A stretch of 64,000 nucleotides of DNA, from contig NW_019774069.1 in assembly GCF_001039355.2 (NCBI RefSeq), positions 933,746 to 997,745 of the forward strand, given 5' to 3'. A model generated the notes under the pieces. It made no database searches, was not told where the DNA came from, and saw only the letters and a program-made list of their open reading frames with translations. The position numbers and the translations under genes were made by a program. The DNA comes from Lingula anatina (Eukaryota; Brachiopoda; Lingulata; Lingulida; Lingulidae). This document shows, piece after piece, positions 13,227 to 26,000 of the stretch (positions are counted from its first letter, which is position 1; every line of letters begins with the position of its first letter).

Positions 13227-15882
13227 TAACATGTCCACAATAATTCATTCTCTGGCCACTGATTAAGGACTGGATGACCCACTCAGTGGACACAACTGGC
13301 AATCCAAAGTCACTTGACATTGTTATCACTTTCTTCGGACATCTGCTATCAGTGACCACTACTGATATTTCATCTTTGAAACCTGAAACATACAAAACCT
13401 AACCATGAAAATCAGGGAGAAAAATTATCAGAACCCAGAGTTTTGAGCTATATCACTGTGCAGTTATTCTAATTTTAAATGGCCAATCACTAATCAACTG
13501 TATGTGTTACTAGAACAAAAAAAGCTAATGTTGTTTTTTCTCCTTGGAATCTTTTTCTTTTTTTTAGTGGCAAATTTCCACCAATTTAGAAACGATGACT
13601 AAAATGTATACTTTTGGAAAGAAAATAAGTATTTCAGAAATTGTAGCAACTCAATTCCAGGAAATCCCCATCAAAATTTATACCTAGAATGAGTTTACTG
13701 AACTGGTACTGCATAAAATGATGCTACATTACATTTATACTTACTTGACTTAAGCACCTGGCCAGGCATCTTGGCAGTTACCTGGCACCCTGCAGCCTCC
13801 AGGACAGATGTCCATGTTAGCTGGAAGTCTTTATTACTTGACACCAGCAGCGCTGACATTCCCATCAAAGCATCATTCCTAGGGTTCCTAAATTGTCATA
13901 TAGACAGTGCCATGATGATTGAATGATTGGACAATACACTGACAATGACCAAAGAAATAAAAGTTTGACAGCTTTCATAACATTACAGAAAATGTTACTT
14001 ACCATTCTACCAGTCTCTTTGATTCTATGTTGATTCCTGCAGGAAGTAGATATGCTTTATGATCTAGCAACTGACTCTAAAACCAAAGGCAGCAAAAATT
14101 AGTCATATACTGTGAGTGTAAACAGAAAATAAATGCAGACACAAATTACTTTTTTGGGGGGCTTTAAAATGCTCTTGGCAAAGATGGTAAAAGATATTTC
14201 TTTAAATCAATTTCAAATTAAGAAATAATTACTTTATCCCCCTCAATCTCTGGCCACTTAATAACAATTTAAGCAACAACCTAATCATTCAAAAGGAAAA
14301 AAAAAACATCCAATCTCTATTCTCTCTTTTCTTGGACAATCTTACCGATCTGCAGCTGTCTCTGATCCACACATGAGACACACATGGTATACAGGCAGCC
14401 AGGCACTGCAGGTACTTGATTGTTCTCTGGTGGGCACTAGATATGAGGCACACCTGCTGTGCAGCATGAATCTGAAATATAAAGTATGAAAGTTTATTAA
14501 ATATTTGTTACAAGGCTGACCAAGGTTTCTATAGGTATCCAACCCATTTTATGGATATTCAAAAATTACTTGTTTGCAAATTTAGTGAACATACAGGAAG
14601 TAAAATGGTTACTATCAAAGAAATTAAGGAATTGAGAATATTTCAGAAAACGTGCAGCTTTTTGTTCTGAGCATATTCATCATAAAACTGGCATGAATTT
14701 ATCATTTCAACAATTTTTAAACAATGTCTGCATTTCCCGATATCATAAAGCTATTCACAATACACACAGATCTCTTCCTATAAATTCACTACATTTTGTT
14801 TCCAAAAACAAACAAACAAACACACACAATTTCATGCATATTAAATATTGTAAATACAATTAAGAAATTTTATCCTAGTTAAGATCTGGGACATCAAGTA
14901 AAATAAGTAAACTGATATCACTCTAGCAAGGTTGTTTTATACAATTGTCTTGTTTTCCATCAAATAGATGATACATACATAAAATTCTAACTTTTCTTAC
15001 TAATAGTAAAGTTAAGTTCATTTCCTGTATACCACACTCCACATGTGTCTCAGCGCAGTTTAACATTTGACACCTGGCCATTTTTGGCCCTTATACAGAC
15101 TGGATGTTGAGACTAAGGCCTCCCTTGCTGCTAGACCAGGAACTTTACCCCTGTTTTAACCCCCAAGTGCTGAGCACGAAGCTGGGCGACAGCAGGTACC
15201 GTTTATGAATGAATGGTATGTCCTCTGATGGGGTTGAACCCATGTCCTCCCATTCCATAGGCAGACACCCTGACCACAAGCTTAACAGAATAGTCTTAAA
15301 CAGGTTGGTGAAATAATCTAATTGTGTGAGCTTACAAAAAACATGAATTTAGGTTTATAGAAACTTCTATCATATTTTGTAATTACCTGACTAGGATTGA
15401 ACTTGTCCAGGACCACACCTCCTCCACCTTCAATCTGAGCTCGCAGATGACACTTATCAAATGGAACGACCTCCTCTTCCTCTTCTGAACACAATACATG
15501 GGACAGAAAATAATAAAATGTAATCTGGCAGTATTTTATATTCCACCAAAGAAATCAAATCCAAATGCGATTCATAACTTTAATCTGACAAAAGGGTACT
15601 TTCCCCTTGTCTAATTTTTCATTCAATCAAAAGGCAAAATTAACTGAGAACACACAGTCATATATCATAAGTATCAAAATCAAATGCAGTTTTTACAATA
15701 AATGTAAAATTAACTCATTGTCTTACCCTCTATTGATGAGTCATCAGTAGAAGAATCTAATCCCTGTTGTAAAAATTTCCTTTCTGCTTTTTTTTCATTC
15801 TCAGACTTGTCCACATTGGTGAGCAGGAAGGCATAACCTTGGAAGAGAGTGCTTCCAGGAGGAGGAATAGGACCTTTCCCAT
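13195..15882 (-). other. TP53BP1: 53BP1 tandem BRCT exons
   Basis: Exons 13195-13382, 13745-13887, 14003-14076, 14346-14471, 15387-15484 and 15727-15882. The protein contains TLFQGYAFLLT (start of BRCT1), EEEEVVPFDKC, YLQCLAACIPCVSHVWIRDS (exon 14346-14471), KAYLLPAGINIES, MSALLVSSNKDFQLTW, VVVTDSRCPK and GLPVVSTEWVIQSLISG. All align in order with the human tandem BRCT. These domains bind p53, phospho-H2AX and RAD50. The final residues VKYKYNYEE correspond to human HPKYKHDYVSH. Confidence 0.95.
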
Positions 15883-18800
15883 CTGTGAACAGACCTAAGA
15901 GATACATTCATAAAGGGTAAAACACTTACAGAAATTGAATAAAATGTGATACTATATTCAGGTTGTCTATATCAATCAAAGATATCTTTCAGGTACTTTT
16001 ATCTAACTTAAACTGCTTATCAACTGAATTACAATTTTTCCTTGTACTAAGGAAAGAAAATTTAAAAAAACATTTTAGATTACAACAAACCAAACAGCCT
16101 GTACACCTTGATACAGCATGTGACAACCTTCTGATTCATGTCTCATGTAGGCCGAGTTACCCTTAAATTCTTTTGAACTGCTATCTGATGTAATCTTTCA
16201 TTTTTTTTATCGTAGCATTTTGTTATATTTTTTCTTACCAGCTCTGGCTTTCCTAGGTGAACGTCTGACAGTCACAGGGGACTGCTCTACGTTGGCAAAC
16301 AAATCAAATTCAGTCTCGATTTCCATGTTAGATCTGCTTGTTCCAGGATGTTCTAAAAATATAGGGTATATGCACACAGCCATGTTAAATTATTGTCTCT
16401 AAACCCTACCAAAATAAAACCATAAAGTAGATGGTAGAAATACTCAAATAGTATAACTTAAAGAAATGTCACAGGGTTGCATTTCATTATTTCCTTTCAA
16501 TTCAGTACAAGCAGGAAGGATGGATAGGTAAATCATGTTTACAACCAAAAATTGTATCATATGATATATGATAATTATAAAACACAAGCTGAAATGTTTT
16601 TATACCGTTAGCTTACAGTGAACCTGGGCAACGTAACTCGAAAGCATCGCGTATTGCGAATAGTGACATCACATAGAGGCTACAATGAATATTTAGAATG
16701 AATAGAAAAAATGTAATTTATACCTTCCTCAATTAACCTAGAGGCCATTCTTTTAGGTGTTGGAGTGCTGGTAGCCTTTGGTTCCAAGTGGGAAAACTTC
16801 CTTTTCTGGCCCTTTTTACCCTGTGATGCCAGCTGTTTCCCTTTGCTGCTATTGGTAGAAGTGCTCGTATCAGCTGGTTCGGTGGCAGTACCAGCTACAG
16901 CAGACTGCTCTCCTGTTTTTGAGGATCTTTTTCGCTTGCCTTCAATCAAATTATCTGGAAAAACCAAAAACCTTTCAGCCTCCCTTTTTTTTTTTAAATG
17001 GCAAAGTTTTCATGTGACATTAAAGGAAAAGTAAAGCAAGTGTGACTAAAATGTCTTAATGTATCACCCCCTCCCCCATGCTGATGAAGAATAACTAGAT
17101 TTGTTGAGAATCTTTATTCTGAGACTTACCCAGGCTAACATCTCCCAGATGAGCTGCAGCAGTAGCTGGAGGAGGACAAGTCTCCGGCCTATTGACACAT
17201 GGTAACAAAGCAGCCTGGTCTACACTCAGAATTATGCTGGATTTGGTCAATCTACAAAATAAATTAAGATTTGTCAGCCAACTTGGACTTATTTTATAAA
17301 TACTAGTAATGCCTTTACAACAAATCAACAACTGTCCAACAACGAGCTCCTCCAATTGACTGAAAATGGTGTAAACTGGAGGGCCATGATGGTCAATGCC
17401 TGCACCAACCCTGACACTTGAAGAAGAAAAAATAATGCCAGGGATGTTGCATCTACATAAATAATGCTGCTGTGCTGTACAAAATCCGTTTCTGCACCTG
17501 TCCTTTGCTCTTATGCTGCATTTCAATAAAGGAAATAGGATTTTTTTCTTTCTTTGGGGAACATCATTAAACAAGTTCATTTTGTATAATCACATAATAA
17601 TGTCATGCGCTAACTCATGACCATTATTTTTTGAGGCTTAGGTTTTAACCTATGCAGTAATCAACAATTAAATCAATAACACACATTTCAAAACTCCTTC
17701 CTGGAGAAACCAACCTTTTCTTCTTCCCATCATCAAGCTCAACCAGGTAATGTGTCTGGTCTTTCCTCTGGTCAACTTCACAGATGATGGCGGAATCAAA
17801 ATATCCATCAACCGACAATGCCATGACACTTAAGCCAACTGGCAGCTCTGGATTGACTATGAGATCTGCTGCTTTCACCTGACGCTGGTCTTCATCATCA
17901 AAGTATACAAGGTACCTGCCACCAGAGATTAATACTGATTAATAATTATTTGGTTGGATATGTAACTTAGTAAATTTTATAAGGCGAAAAAATTCAAAAT
18001 GCCCAACATTCTTTTGGGAATATGTTTAAAAATATTATAACAAATTTTTCATTTTATCATTGACTAATAATAAAAAATATTAAATTAAATGAACCACACA
18101 CAAATCTTACTTTCCATTCTTCTCAACAGAAATAAAAACTCCTGGATAGAAGAATCCATCCTTCCACCTAGCCAAAACATTTGTTCCTAAAAGAAAATAT
18201 CATACAGCCATCACATGCTTTTTTTTAAATGTTTCAGCAAATGCAAAATCCTACTGTAATTATTCTTTGAACTTCTGTAATTTTCAACAGTAATAATGTT
18301 ATCAGCCATAGCAACAAGCATAATACAGTTTTTACCCCAAAAATAACAGTAACATATTTTTCATATCCAAGACTGCAATCTGAAACATACTTACGGTAAT
18401 GTGCCATGAATTTCGAACAGTAGAAAATAATTAAATTTGGGAAAAGATCGTTCTGGCCGAAATTCATGAAATGGAGGTGCTCAGAACTTCTGAAAGTCAA
18501 TTTTGACCGGAAGTTGTCTGTTTGTATACTTTATCTCTGACAAATGTTACTTACCTGTTTCTAAAGTTCTATGCCCCCCTTCAAACTCAGAACCAGGAAT
18601 ATTAGTGTCTAGAAGATCTGGCCTGAGTGCAGAAGACCTGGAGCCAGATTCTAACAGGGACTGCAGTGGAATCACTGGGCTGAAAACAATTCATAATGCA
18701 ACATTTAGGTTTTCTGTGTCACTTATTCACATACATGGATTATGAATGACAGTGCAGTACAAGCTCTGCCAATTGTTAAAAATAGTCTGTTGCAGTTTTA

Positions 18801-19911
18801 TTTTGTCAAGAAGTAATATGTCATATTTTTACTCTTACGTACTATTTACTGGGGTAAAATTTTGAATTTGCAATTTAAAAAAAAAATTTGGATCAGACAA
18901 ATATATTACATTGAGCACAAATTGTCACCCCATACTACCTGTAGGTCCTGATAGAACACAACTTAAACCACTATGAATCCCATACTCCAGCCCAACAATG
19001 GCTAATAAATACTTATCACTGCCCTAAATCAGAGTAATTTCATTATTTTCAGGACTGCATAGCCAATTTACATTTTTGTTTTCAGGACAACAAGAAAATA
19101 TACCAACCTTGTGCTACTATCTCTGATTTGACTTCTGCTCTCTGGTTCTTCTGGAATTTCCTTTCTTTGTACATCCTGCTTGGTAGGCATTTTGGATTGA
19201 CCTGCAGTGGTCAAGAAATGTAATTATACTCCATGACACATATTAAAATGAGGGCAAGTTCATCTAAATATCCATTACTTAAAACTTCATCTAAATACCC
19301 CTTACTTTAAACTGTAACAGAAATTTCAACACTTTTAGGAACAGGCTCTCGTATGACCACTTTAAAGCCATGAAACCTGTTTTTGTATATTTATCATCAA
19401 TTATATCTGATCAAAATAAAATACGGCTGCATTCCCAACCAAGTTGATTCCCAGACTAACTAGTCCACAGATCAAATATGGTGTGTACCTAACAATGGAT
19501 TCCCGCCTCCCATGCACACCATCCCAGCATGGACAGAGCAATTCAATCTCGGCATGCTTTTAAGTGAGTCACGCCATATTTGATCCACGGACTATAGGTA
19601 GTGAGTCCAGGGATCAACTGGTACTGAATACACCTTAAAACACTGGGGCAGCACATGAGATTTTGGCCCCAAAAGTACAATTTTATGGGGACAGAAACTT
19701 TCACATCAGCAAATTCCAAACTCAATCATACATCATAGATTTATATTTGCAATGGTAATTTTTAACTCACTTCATCTAAGCCAAGCATAGTTTTAGCATT
19801 CACAATTAAAAATGTAAATTTTGGTCTGTCAGTAGTAATTTCACTACTTAAAATGAATGTGACATGCTTTTGCGTAGGCTTCCAAAAAAAGGAAAATGAG
19901 AAATAGACTAA

Positions 19912-19987
<76 letters not shown>

Positions 19988-19988
19988 N

Positions 19989-20025
<37 letters not shown>

Positions 20026-23000
20026 CTAGGAGGAGAAGTGGTAACGGTGACTTGTATCCCACGACGCCTTGCGGAGCCAACAGAGCCGTACAACAGGGGT
20101 CGGGACTAAAACCATGAGTACCGCCAGCGTACACGCTGGTGGTACTAATTAAAATTACCTGAAATTGTTCCCTTTCTATTACTCCTTCTGGTCAATCCAT
20201 CATCTGTTTTGCTTCCAGAGTTTCCTGAAGATGATGAAAACCTTTTTGGCCTTTCAGATACCTTTACAGGAGATAAAGTGTTCTCAGAGGCTTCTGCATG
20301 GACAATGTTGTCTTTGGCAATGGAGGTTTCTGTATCTTTAATACTAAGCTGTTTTTTTCTGACAGTGTCTGCTTGAGGTTTAGTAAATACAGTGTCATCT
20401 ATACTCTCCCCCCTTTCAGACATCACAGTACTGGTGCTGGTAGTGCTTGTGGAAGCAGTGGATGACTTCTTTTTTAATTCTGGACTTGTGAACAAAGACT
20501 GTGAACATTTTGCACTGGAAGAACTGGAGTTTCTTTGGCCTGCCTGTATAATCTCACTGCTGTTGCTGGTCTGCTTTTCAATGTTCTGACGCTGCGCCAA
20601 TTCAGGACTGGTAAAAAGAGATTCAGAATGTTTCAAGCTAGCAGCACTACTGCTAGAAGATTTATTAAGGGACTTTTCCGAGCTATGTGTCCTATCAAGA
20701 ATGACCGTTTCTGTGGGAGAGGGTCTAGGTGGTGCTGGACTTAAGAAAGAATCTACCGTTCTTTGTAAAGATCCAGTTCTCTCATCTGTAACAGGTGTGT
20801 GGACATGCGAAGGTAACAGATCTGCACTTGGAGCTCTATCATGGTCTAAACTAACCACTCCAGAGCTAATTTGTTGTGTCAGCTCATCATCTCCCTCATG
20901 GCCACCAGTCTGATTAGAGGCCACACTCTTAGCTCTGGTTTGGTTTCCAGAAGCACTCACAATACCAGGCTGTATATTCCCATCACCTTGAGTGTTGTCT
21001 TCATTATCATTTTTTGAAGATGTCTGGGGTGGTTGTGGTGGCTGGAGCATCCCTGCTGACCTATTTTCCCTTGACCCAAACCTGCTTGGACTCTCTCGAC
21101 CAGAGCTAGGACTGGTCACATTACTGGCGGACTTGCTCAGGCTGCTGCCCCCAGTAGTACTGATGCTGGTGGTCTTAGACAAACTGCTCACATCACCCAG
21201 GTCACCAGAAGTCAAGGAACTAACAGTCCTTGATGGAGAGATAGTGGACATGCTGCCCGGACTTGATCTTACAACTGGTTCTTCTTTTTCCTGGTTTACA
21301 GAGATTATCATCATATATGTTTATATATAATCATACATACATGCATTATAGGTGACTGTAAGAGGCAATAGGTAAAATGAGAGAAACGGGCAAACTGATG
21401 GGTGCTGAATATTTTTTCCAGACTTTAAACTAGTCTGGACAACATTAAATATGGTCACATCTTTATCACATATCATTTGTGAACATAATATCTTCATCAG
21501 CCACCTGCTTTGAAAAAACTACACAGCTTCTAACATATGAGTGTAAGACAAACAAAATCAGAGTAAAATACATTATACTTACTTCTCTGGTTGTTTTCTT
21601 GACCACTCGTCCCCCAATGACTATTTCCTCTGTAATAATCCTTCTGACAGTAACTATTTCTTCCACAACAGTTCTGATTATTTTCTGTGGAGGTTCATCT
21701 GTTCCGCCTTGTATAGGTGGCTGAAAGGAAGGAGAAGCTATAAATTTGAGACTTGACTTTCAATGACAAAATATAGTTCACTTTTATTTAGAGTAAAAGT
21801 CTTTTTTTGAAACAGTAACAGCAACTTTGTATTTCTAATTCACGATTGTAATGAGACATCATCAGTACCAAAACTGAAAGGGTTTTGACCTTGTACAAGA
21901 AAGACCAAACTTGCCTTTTCCTTGTTGCCATCTCCCTGTCCTTGCTGTTCTCCAGAAGAACCATCTTTACTTGGGCCAGCTTCTGAATGGGGTCTCTTCC
22001 TACCTTGGGCTTCTCTGCCATTTTGGTTGCTATTTCCCTGAGACACATCATCCTGACCTTCCTTTACATCTTGTGACCTTGGCCGCTGCCGTGCTTGGGT
22101 TTTATTGAAATGACTGCCTGCTATACTTTCACTTTTTCCTTTAGCTCCACTTTTTCTTTTTGTAGACACTGAATTACTGAATGTTTGTTCCTCCTTAAGA
22201 TAACAAAATGAGCTTTGGACTTTATGTGTATATCAAAGTATCAATGTTTGCATCACATTTGAAATACCAATTTGAAGGAATGGGGACATTTCATTAGTTT
22301 GTCAAGTATTTAAAAATAAAAATGCAGTGATTTGATGGAAAAATAGTGAAAACTTACAGCTCATTACATATATTACATAGCAATAACACCAATATCGTCC
22401 TTTTGATGAGAAACAATTTTAATTTATATTCTAACATTCCTACCTTTTGTAGTGCTGTTGCCTTTCTCTTCCTAGCCTCTCTTCCCAAAGTCAAGCTCTT
22501 CAGAGACTGTCTGTCGCGTTGTGACTGAGACATTCTAAATTCAAATGGGTCATGCACATTCAGCTGATTGTCTTCTATTATCTGTGTGTCTTGCTGTGTG
22601 TCACTCTGGTTATTCTGATTCTGCTCAGCTAGTTCTTTCTGCCAATCATATGACTGTGTTTCACAATCATAAAGTCGGCTTTGTGATTTGCTATTGCTAT
22701 CACCAGTGACAACAACATGGCTTGTATCGTATCTCTCTGCATTCACATGTCTCAGTTCTGGTTTATCTTTGTGTCTTTTTCTAAATCTTCTTTTTCTTTG
22801 GCCTTGTGATTTACTCTTTGTTTCCCTAGAGTAGTCTGTCTTTTGAACTTTAAACTCCCCTGTGGCAGTTAACTCTGCTGATGACTTGAGAGGTGAATGA
22901 GACTTCTCACTGGATATTTTGGTGCACTGCTGATCTTCAGTGTCATCCTGTAAACAATCACATTTTTCACAGTCACAGAGTTTTAGCACAGGAAAACATC

Positions 23001-26000
23001 AATCACAATGATGCCAATTTCCCAATGATCTAGCAGATTTAAGAGGGCACATATACTGACAACTTAAGACAATCAGCAACTTCAAACTAGTGTTCTGAAA
23101 TAAGCCTTTAATAAATGTTTGGCCATTAGTTTGACATCCAATCACTTCAATATCATCATTTCCTACAAAATTCAGTAACTTTCTAAAAATCATTTCATGC
23201 ACAAAGAACAGAAATCCTCCAAAAGATGGAACCTTCTAAAGCCTTATGCAGGCCAGTATGCTGAAAAGCCAGGAATTTTCTATACCAACCCTCTTTTGCT
23301 CTTCTTGAAGTACAGGTGCTTGATTTGTCTTCTGCACAGTTCCTTGAGCTCCGTCACAATCCTGTTCTCTCCTCTGCCTTGATCTCAGCTGATCAGATCT
23401 TGGTACAGACATCTGTTGTTGGTGAGGGCTATCTTGTGACACATATGCAAAAAGATCAAGCTCACTGAAATAATGAAATAATAAATATAACATTGGTCAA
23501 TAGACTGCAATTTGGCTGGTTCTTATGAATTGTAAATTCTGCATACCCCTGAATCATTTCAGAATCAATTCCATATCAAATATATCATATTAAAAAAAGT
23601 AAGTAATATGATTAACATATTATATTGAAAACAGGTCAGGTCTTTTTCAACCCATTTTTCCAATATTGCTAACTTAATTTTACCAGATTCTTTTCCAACT
23701 ATTTTGCTTAAGACAAATAAGTGAAAGCCCAACAGCTACTTCTGTTTTATTTGTACAGTATGACACGAACTGAATAACTCCAAACCTTTCTGACAAAGTT
23801 GTTGACCGAGGACAAGTAGCATGCCCTCCTGATATGACAGCCTCTTTCACTCTGGTGAACATGGAGACTGGTGTTTCAACACTGTGGTTACTGCTCACAG
23901 AATTGCTGCCAATATCCGGACCTGAATGATGAAAAACATTGATGACTGTAAATATGGTCATTGGGGGGTGGGGGGAAATTATATCATCTGAAACTTGAAA
24001 GTAATCTTATTATCTCCAGTTTTAAGGTCTCATGGTTGTAAAAAAAGCTACCAAGTTTAACTATATCACGATCTGGTATCTTTGGGTTATAAATACATAT
24101 CAACTTCTTACGTTCCACCATAAATTCAGTCACATCTTCAGAATTTTCTGATTGGGTGTGAATCATATTCAAGGTTAAAGTTGGCCCCTCTGGTTTTCTT
24201 TCAGCCAAAATCCTGCAATAATACCATGTGTCAATGTGAGTGTCATATCTTAACCTGCTACCATTCAAAATGTATGGGGACCTATTGTGTAATGATAGCA
24301 TGCATTTTTTCAAGCATAATATTTAGATTTTTAAAGGATATAACAATATTGCTTGGTGAAAGTATACTATTTCAAAAACTCTATATTATGCAAAAACTAT
24401 CTACCAAAAATATTGCATATTTTTACATTATGTTATTTCACTTGCAGATCACAAATTACATTTTTTTTCTGCAAAGTGTAAAGTGAAAATGCACAGCATG
24501 CATGTAAACTGTTCACTCAACCTGAGGCATGTGAAGAAACCCCCCAGACAATCCAAATATAATATGTTAACAGAAATACATTGAAAACAGAATTATTCTT
24601 TACTTAAAAAATAAAGAGACAAGCAAAGAGACAAATCACAATCAAAACCTTACAATTAAAAAGAATTTCAATAAATTTGGTAAAGATTTTAAAAATCTGA
24701 AGAATAACAATGATAATAATAAAAAGTTAAACAATAATACCTTTCTTTTTGCCTGGCATTTACTTTTGAAGATAAGTCTGAAACTTTCTGACTTTGCTGT
24801 CCAACCTGTTCTTCATCTTCATGTCTTTGAACATCAGGTGTGTCAGGTAGTATTTCTGGCATACTGAGACGAAATGCTGTCAGAAAAATAAAGCACAAAC
24901 CAGTAAAATAGGAACAAACAAGAATATGAACAATAATGGTTTTTAGACAAACAAATAATATAACATATAAATACTTTGCACCACTAGAACTAAATGTTTA
25001 AGCCCTGGGAGATACAATGTACCAAATGTTTGTCAACATTCACCTTGTGACAAACAGAAAATTATAAGCACTTAAAATCTGATAATAATAATGAAAAGGA
25101 GAAAAGAGAAAATGTGTCAACCTCCAGAGGCTTCAGAGGATGTAGACATTGCTGATGTGGGTCTGTTGCTCTTCTTGGACTCTTCTGAGAGATAATGCTT
25201 TGGTGTATCCTTAATGCAAGGTCTATCTTTTTTCTTCCTAACTTCTGAAATATACAAATAACAGAAAGTTTTCTTTAATCGGTGATCCTTTATTTAATTT
25301 TGCTTAAGTTTTAGTAGTGTGATGTAGAAGTTTAAATAAAAGCTTTTCTTAAGTAATCTTCAACTTAAATCTCTAATATTTCAATTATATTTCACCATCT
25401 TAAAATCTAAGTCACCTTAAAGCATTTTCAATACTTTATTATTTTAAAGCCATTGCAGATTTTGTATCTTTACAATATTTACAAATACTTCTTTTCTAGA
25501 TAGCAGTCTCTGACGTTCAAAGTTATATCATACCCCTGGGGTTGGCCCCTCTTGTGGCTTCACTCAATGCCAGAGTGTACTGTGAAGTACTGCCTTGAGA
25601 TGGGGTTAAATGGAGAGACCAGTCCTCTGCAGTCTCTGCTGCTACATCTTATGGAATATGAGAAATAAATCACATATAAAAAGATCTTTACATTTTCTGT
25701 TATAGCTATTTGTTACACAATGCATAAGAATTACAGCAATGACTTGATCTTTTCAGTGGGTTTAATTATAATTTCTGTAGCATTTGTGGTACTTTTACTG
25801 TACCGAATACAATTATAGGGCAGCCAGCTTTTCACTCAATAAGAATGTTTTACTTTTATGATTAAATATACACTATCTGCCATTACCATATTACACCACA
25901 TCTTTCACAACATCACAACACCTATCTTCAGTTATCTATGAACCATTTTACTTTATTGCCACTTATCTATCAATGCCTTCTCAAAATATTATATAATTAT

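Larger units (their letters stand above)
18555..25647 (-). other. TP53BP1: 53BP1 central exons, S/TQ cluster and segment before the Tudor module
   Basis: Exons 18555-18679, 19108-19201, 20159-21290, 21593-21720, 21911-22193, 22444-22947, 23290-23464, about 23760-23921, 24112-24212, 24741-24876, 25122-25244 and 25534-25647. The 21593-21720 exon (VEEIVTVRRIITEEIVIGG) followed by EEPVVRSSPGS and SGDLGDVSSLS matches the human segment REVRTLVTRVITDVYYVDG, EEPIVE and SGDLGDISSFS, which lies before the Tudor module. Exon 22444-22947 is rich in ATM-type sites (TQS, SQSQ, TQQDTQ, SQG) and has DPFEFRMSQSQ. The low end of the 23.8-kb exon is uncertain. Confidence 0.85.

Noticed and set aside
15230-15300. 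tRNA gene
   Set aside because: A B box and a weak A box are present but no acceptor stem; the body continues as a SINE.
19915-20024. Repeat array as CRISPR or a satellite of interest
   Set aside because: A simple dinucleotide microsatellite with a gap.
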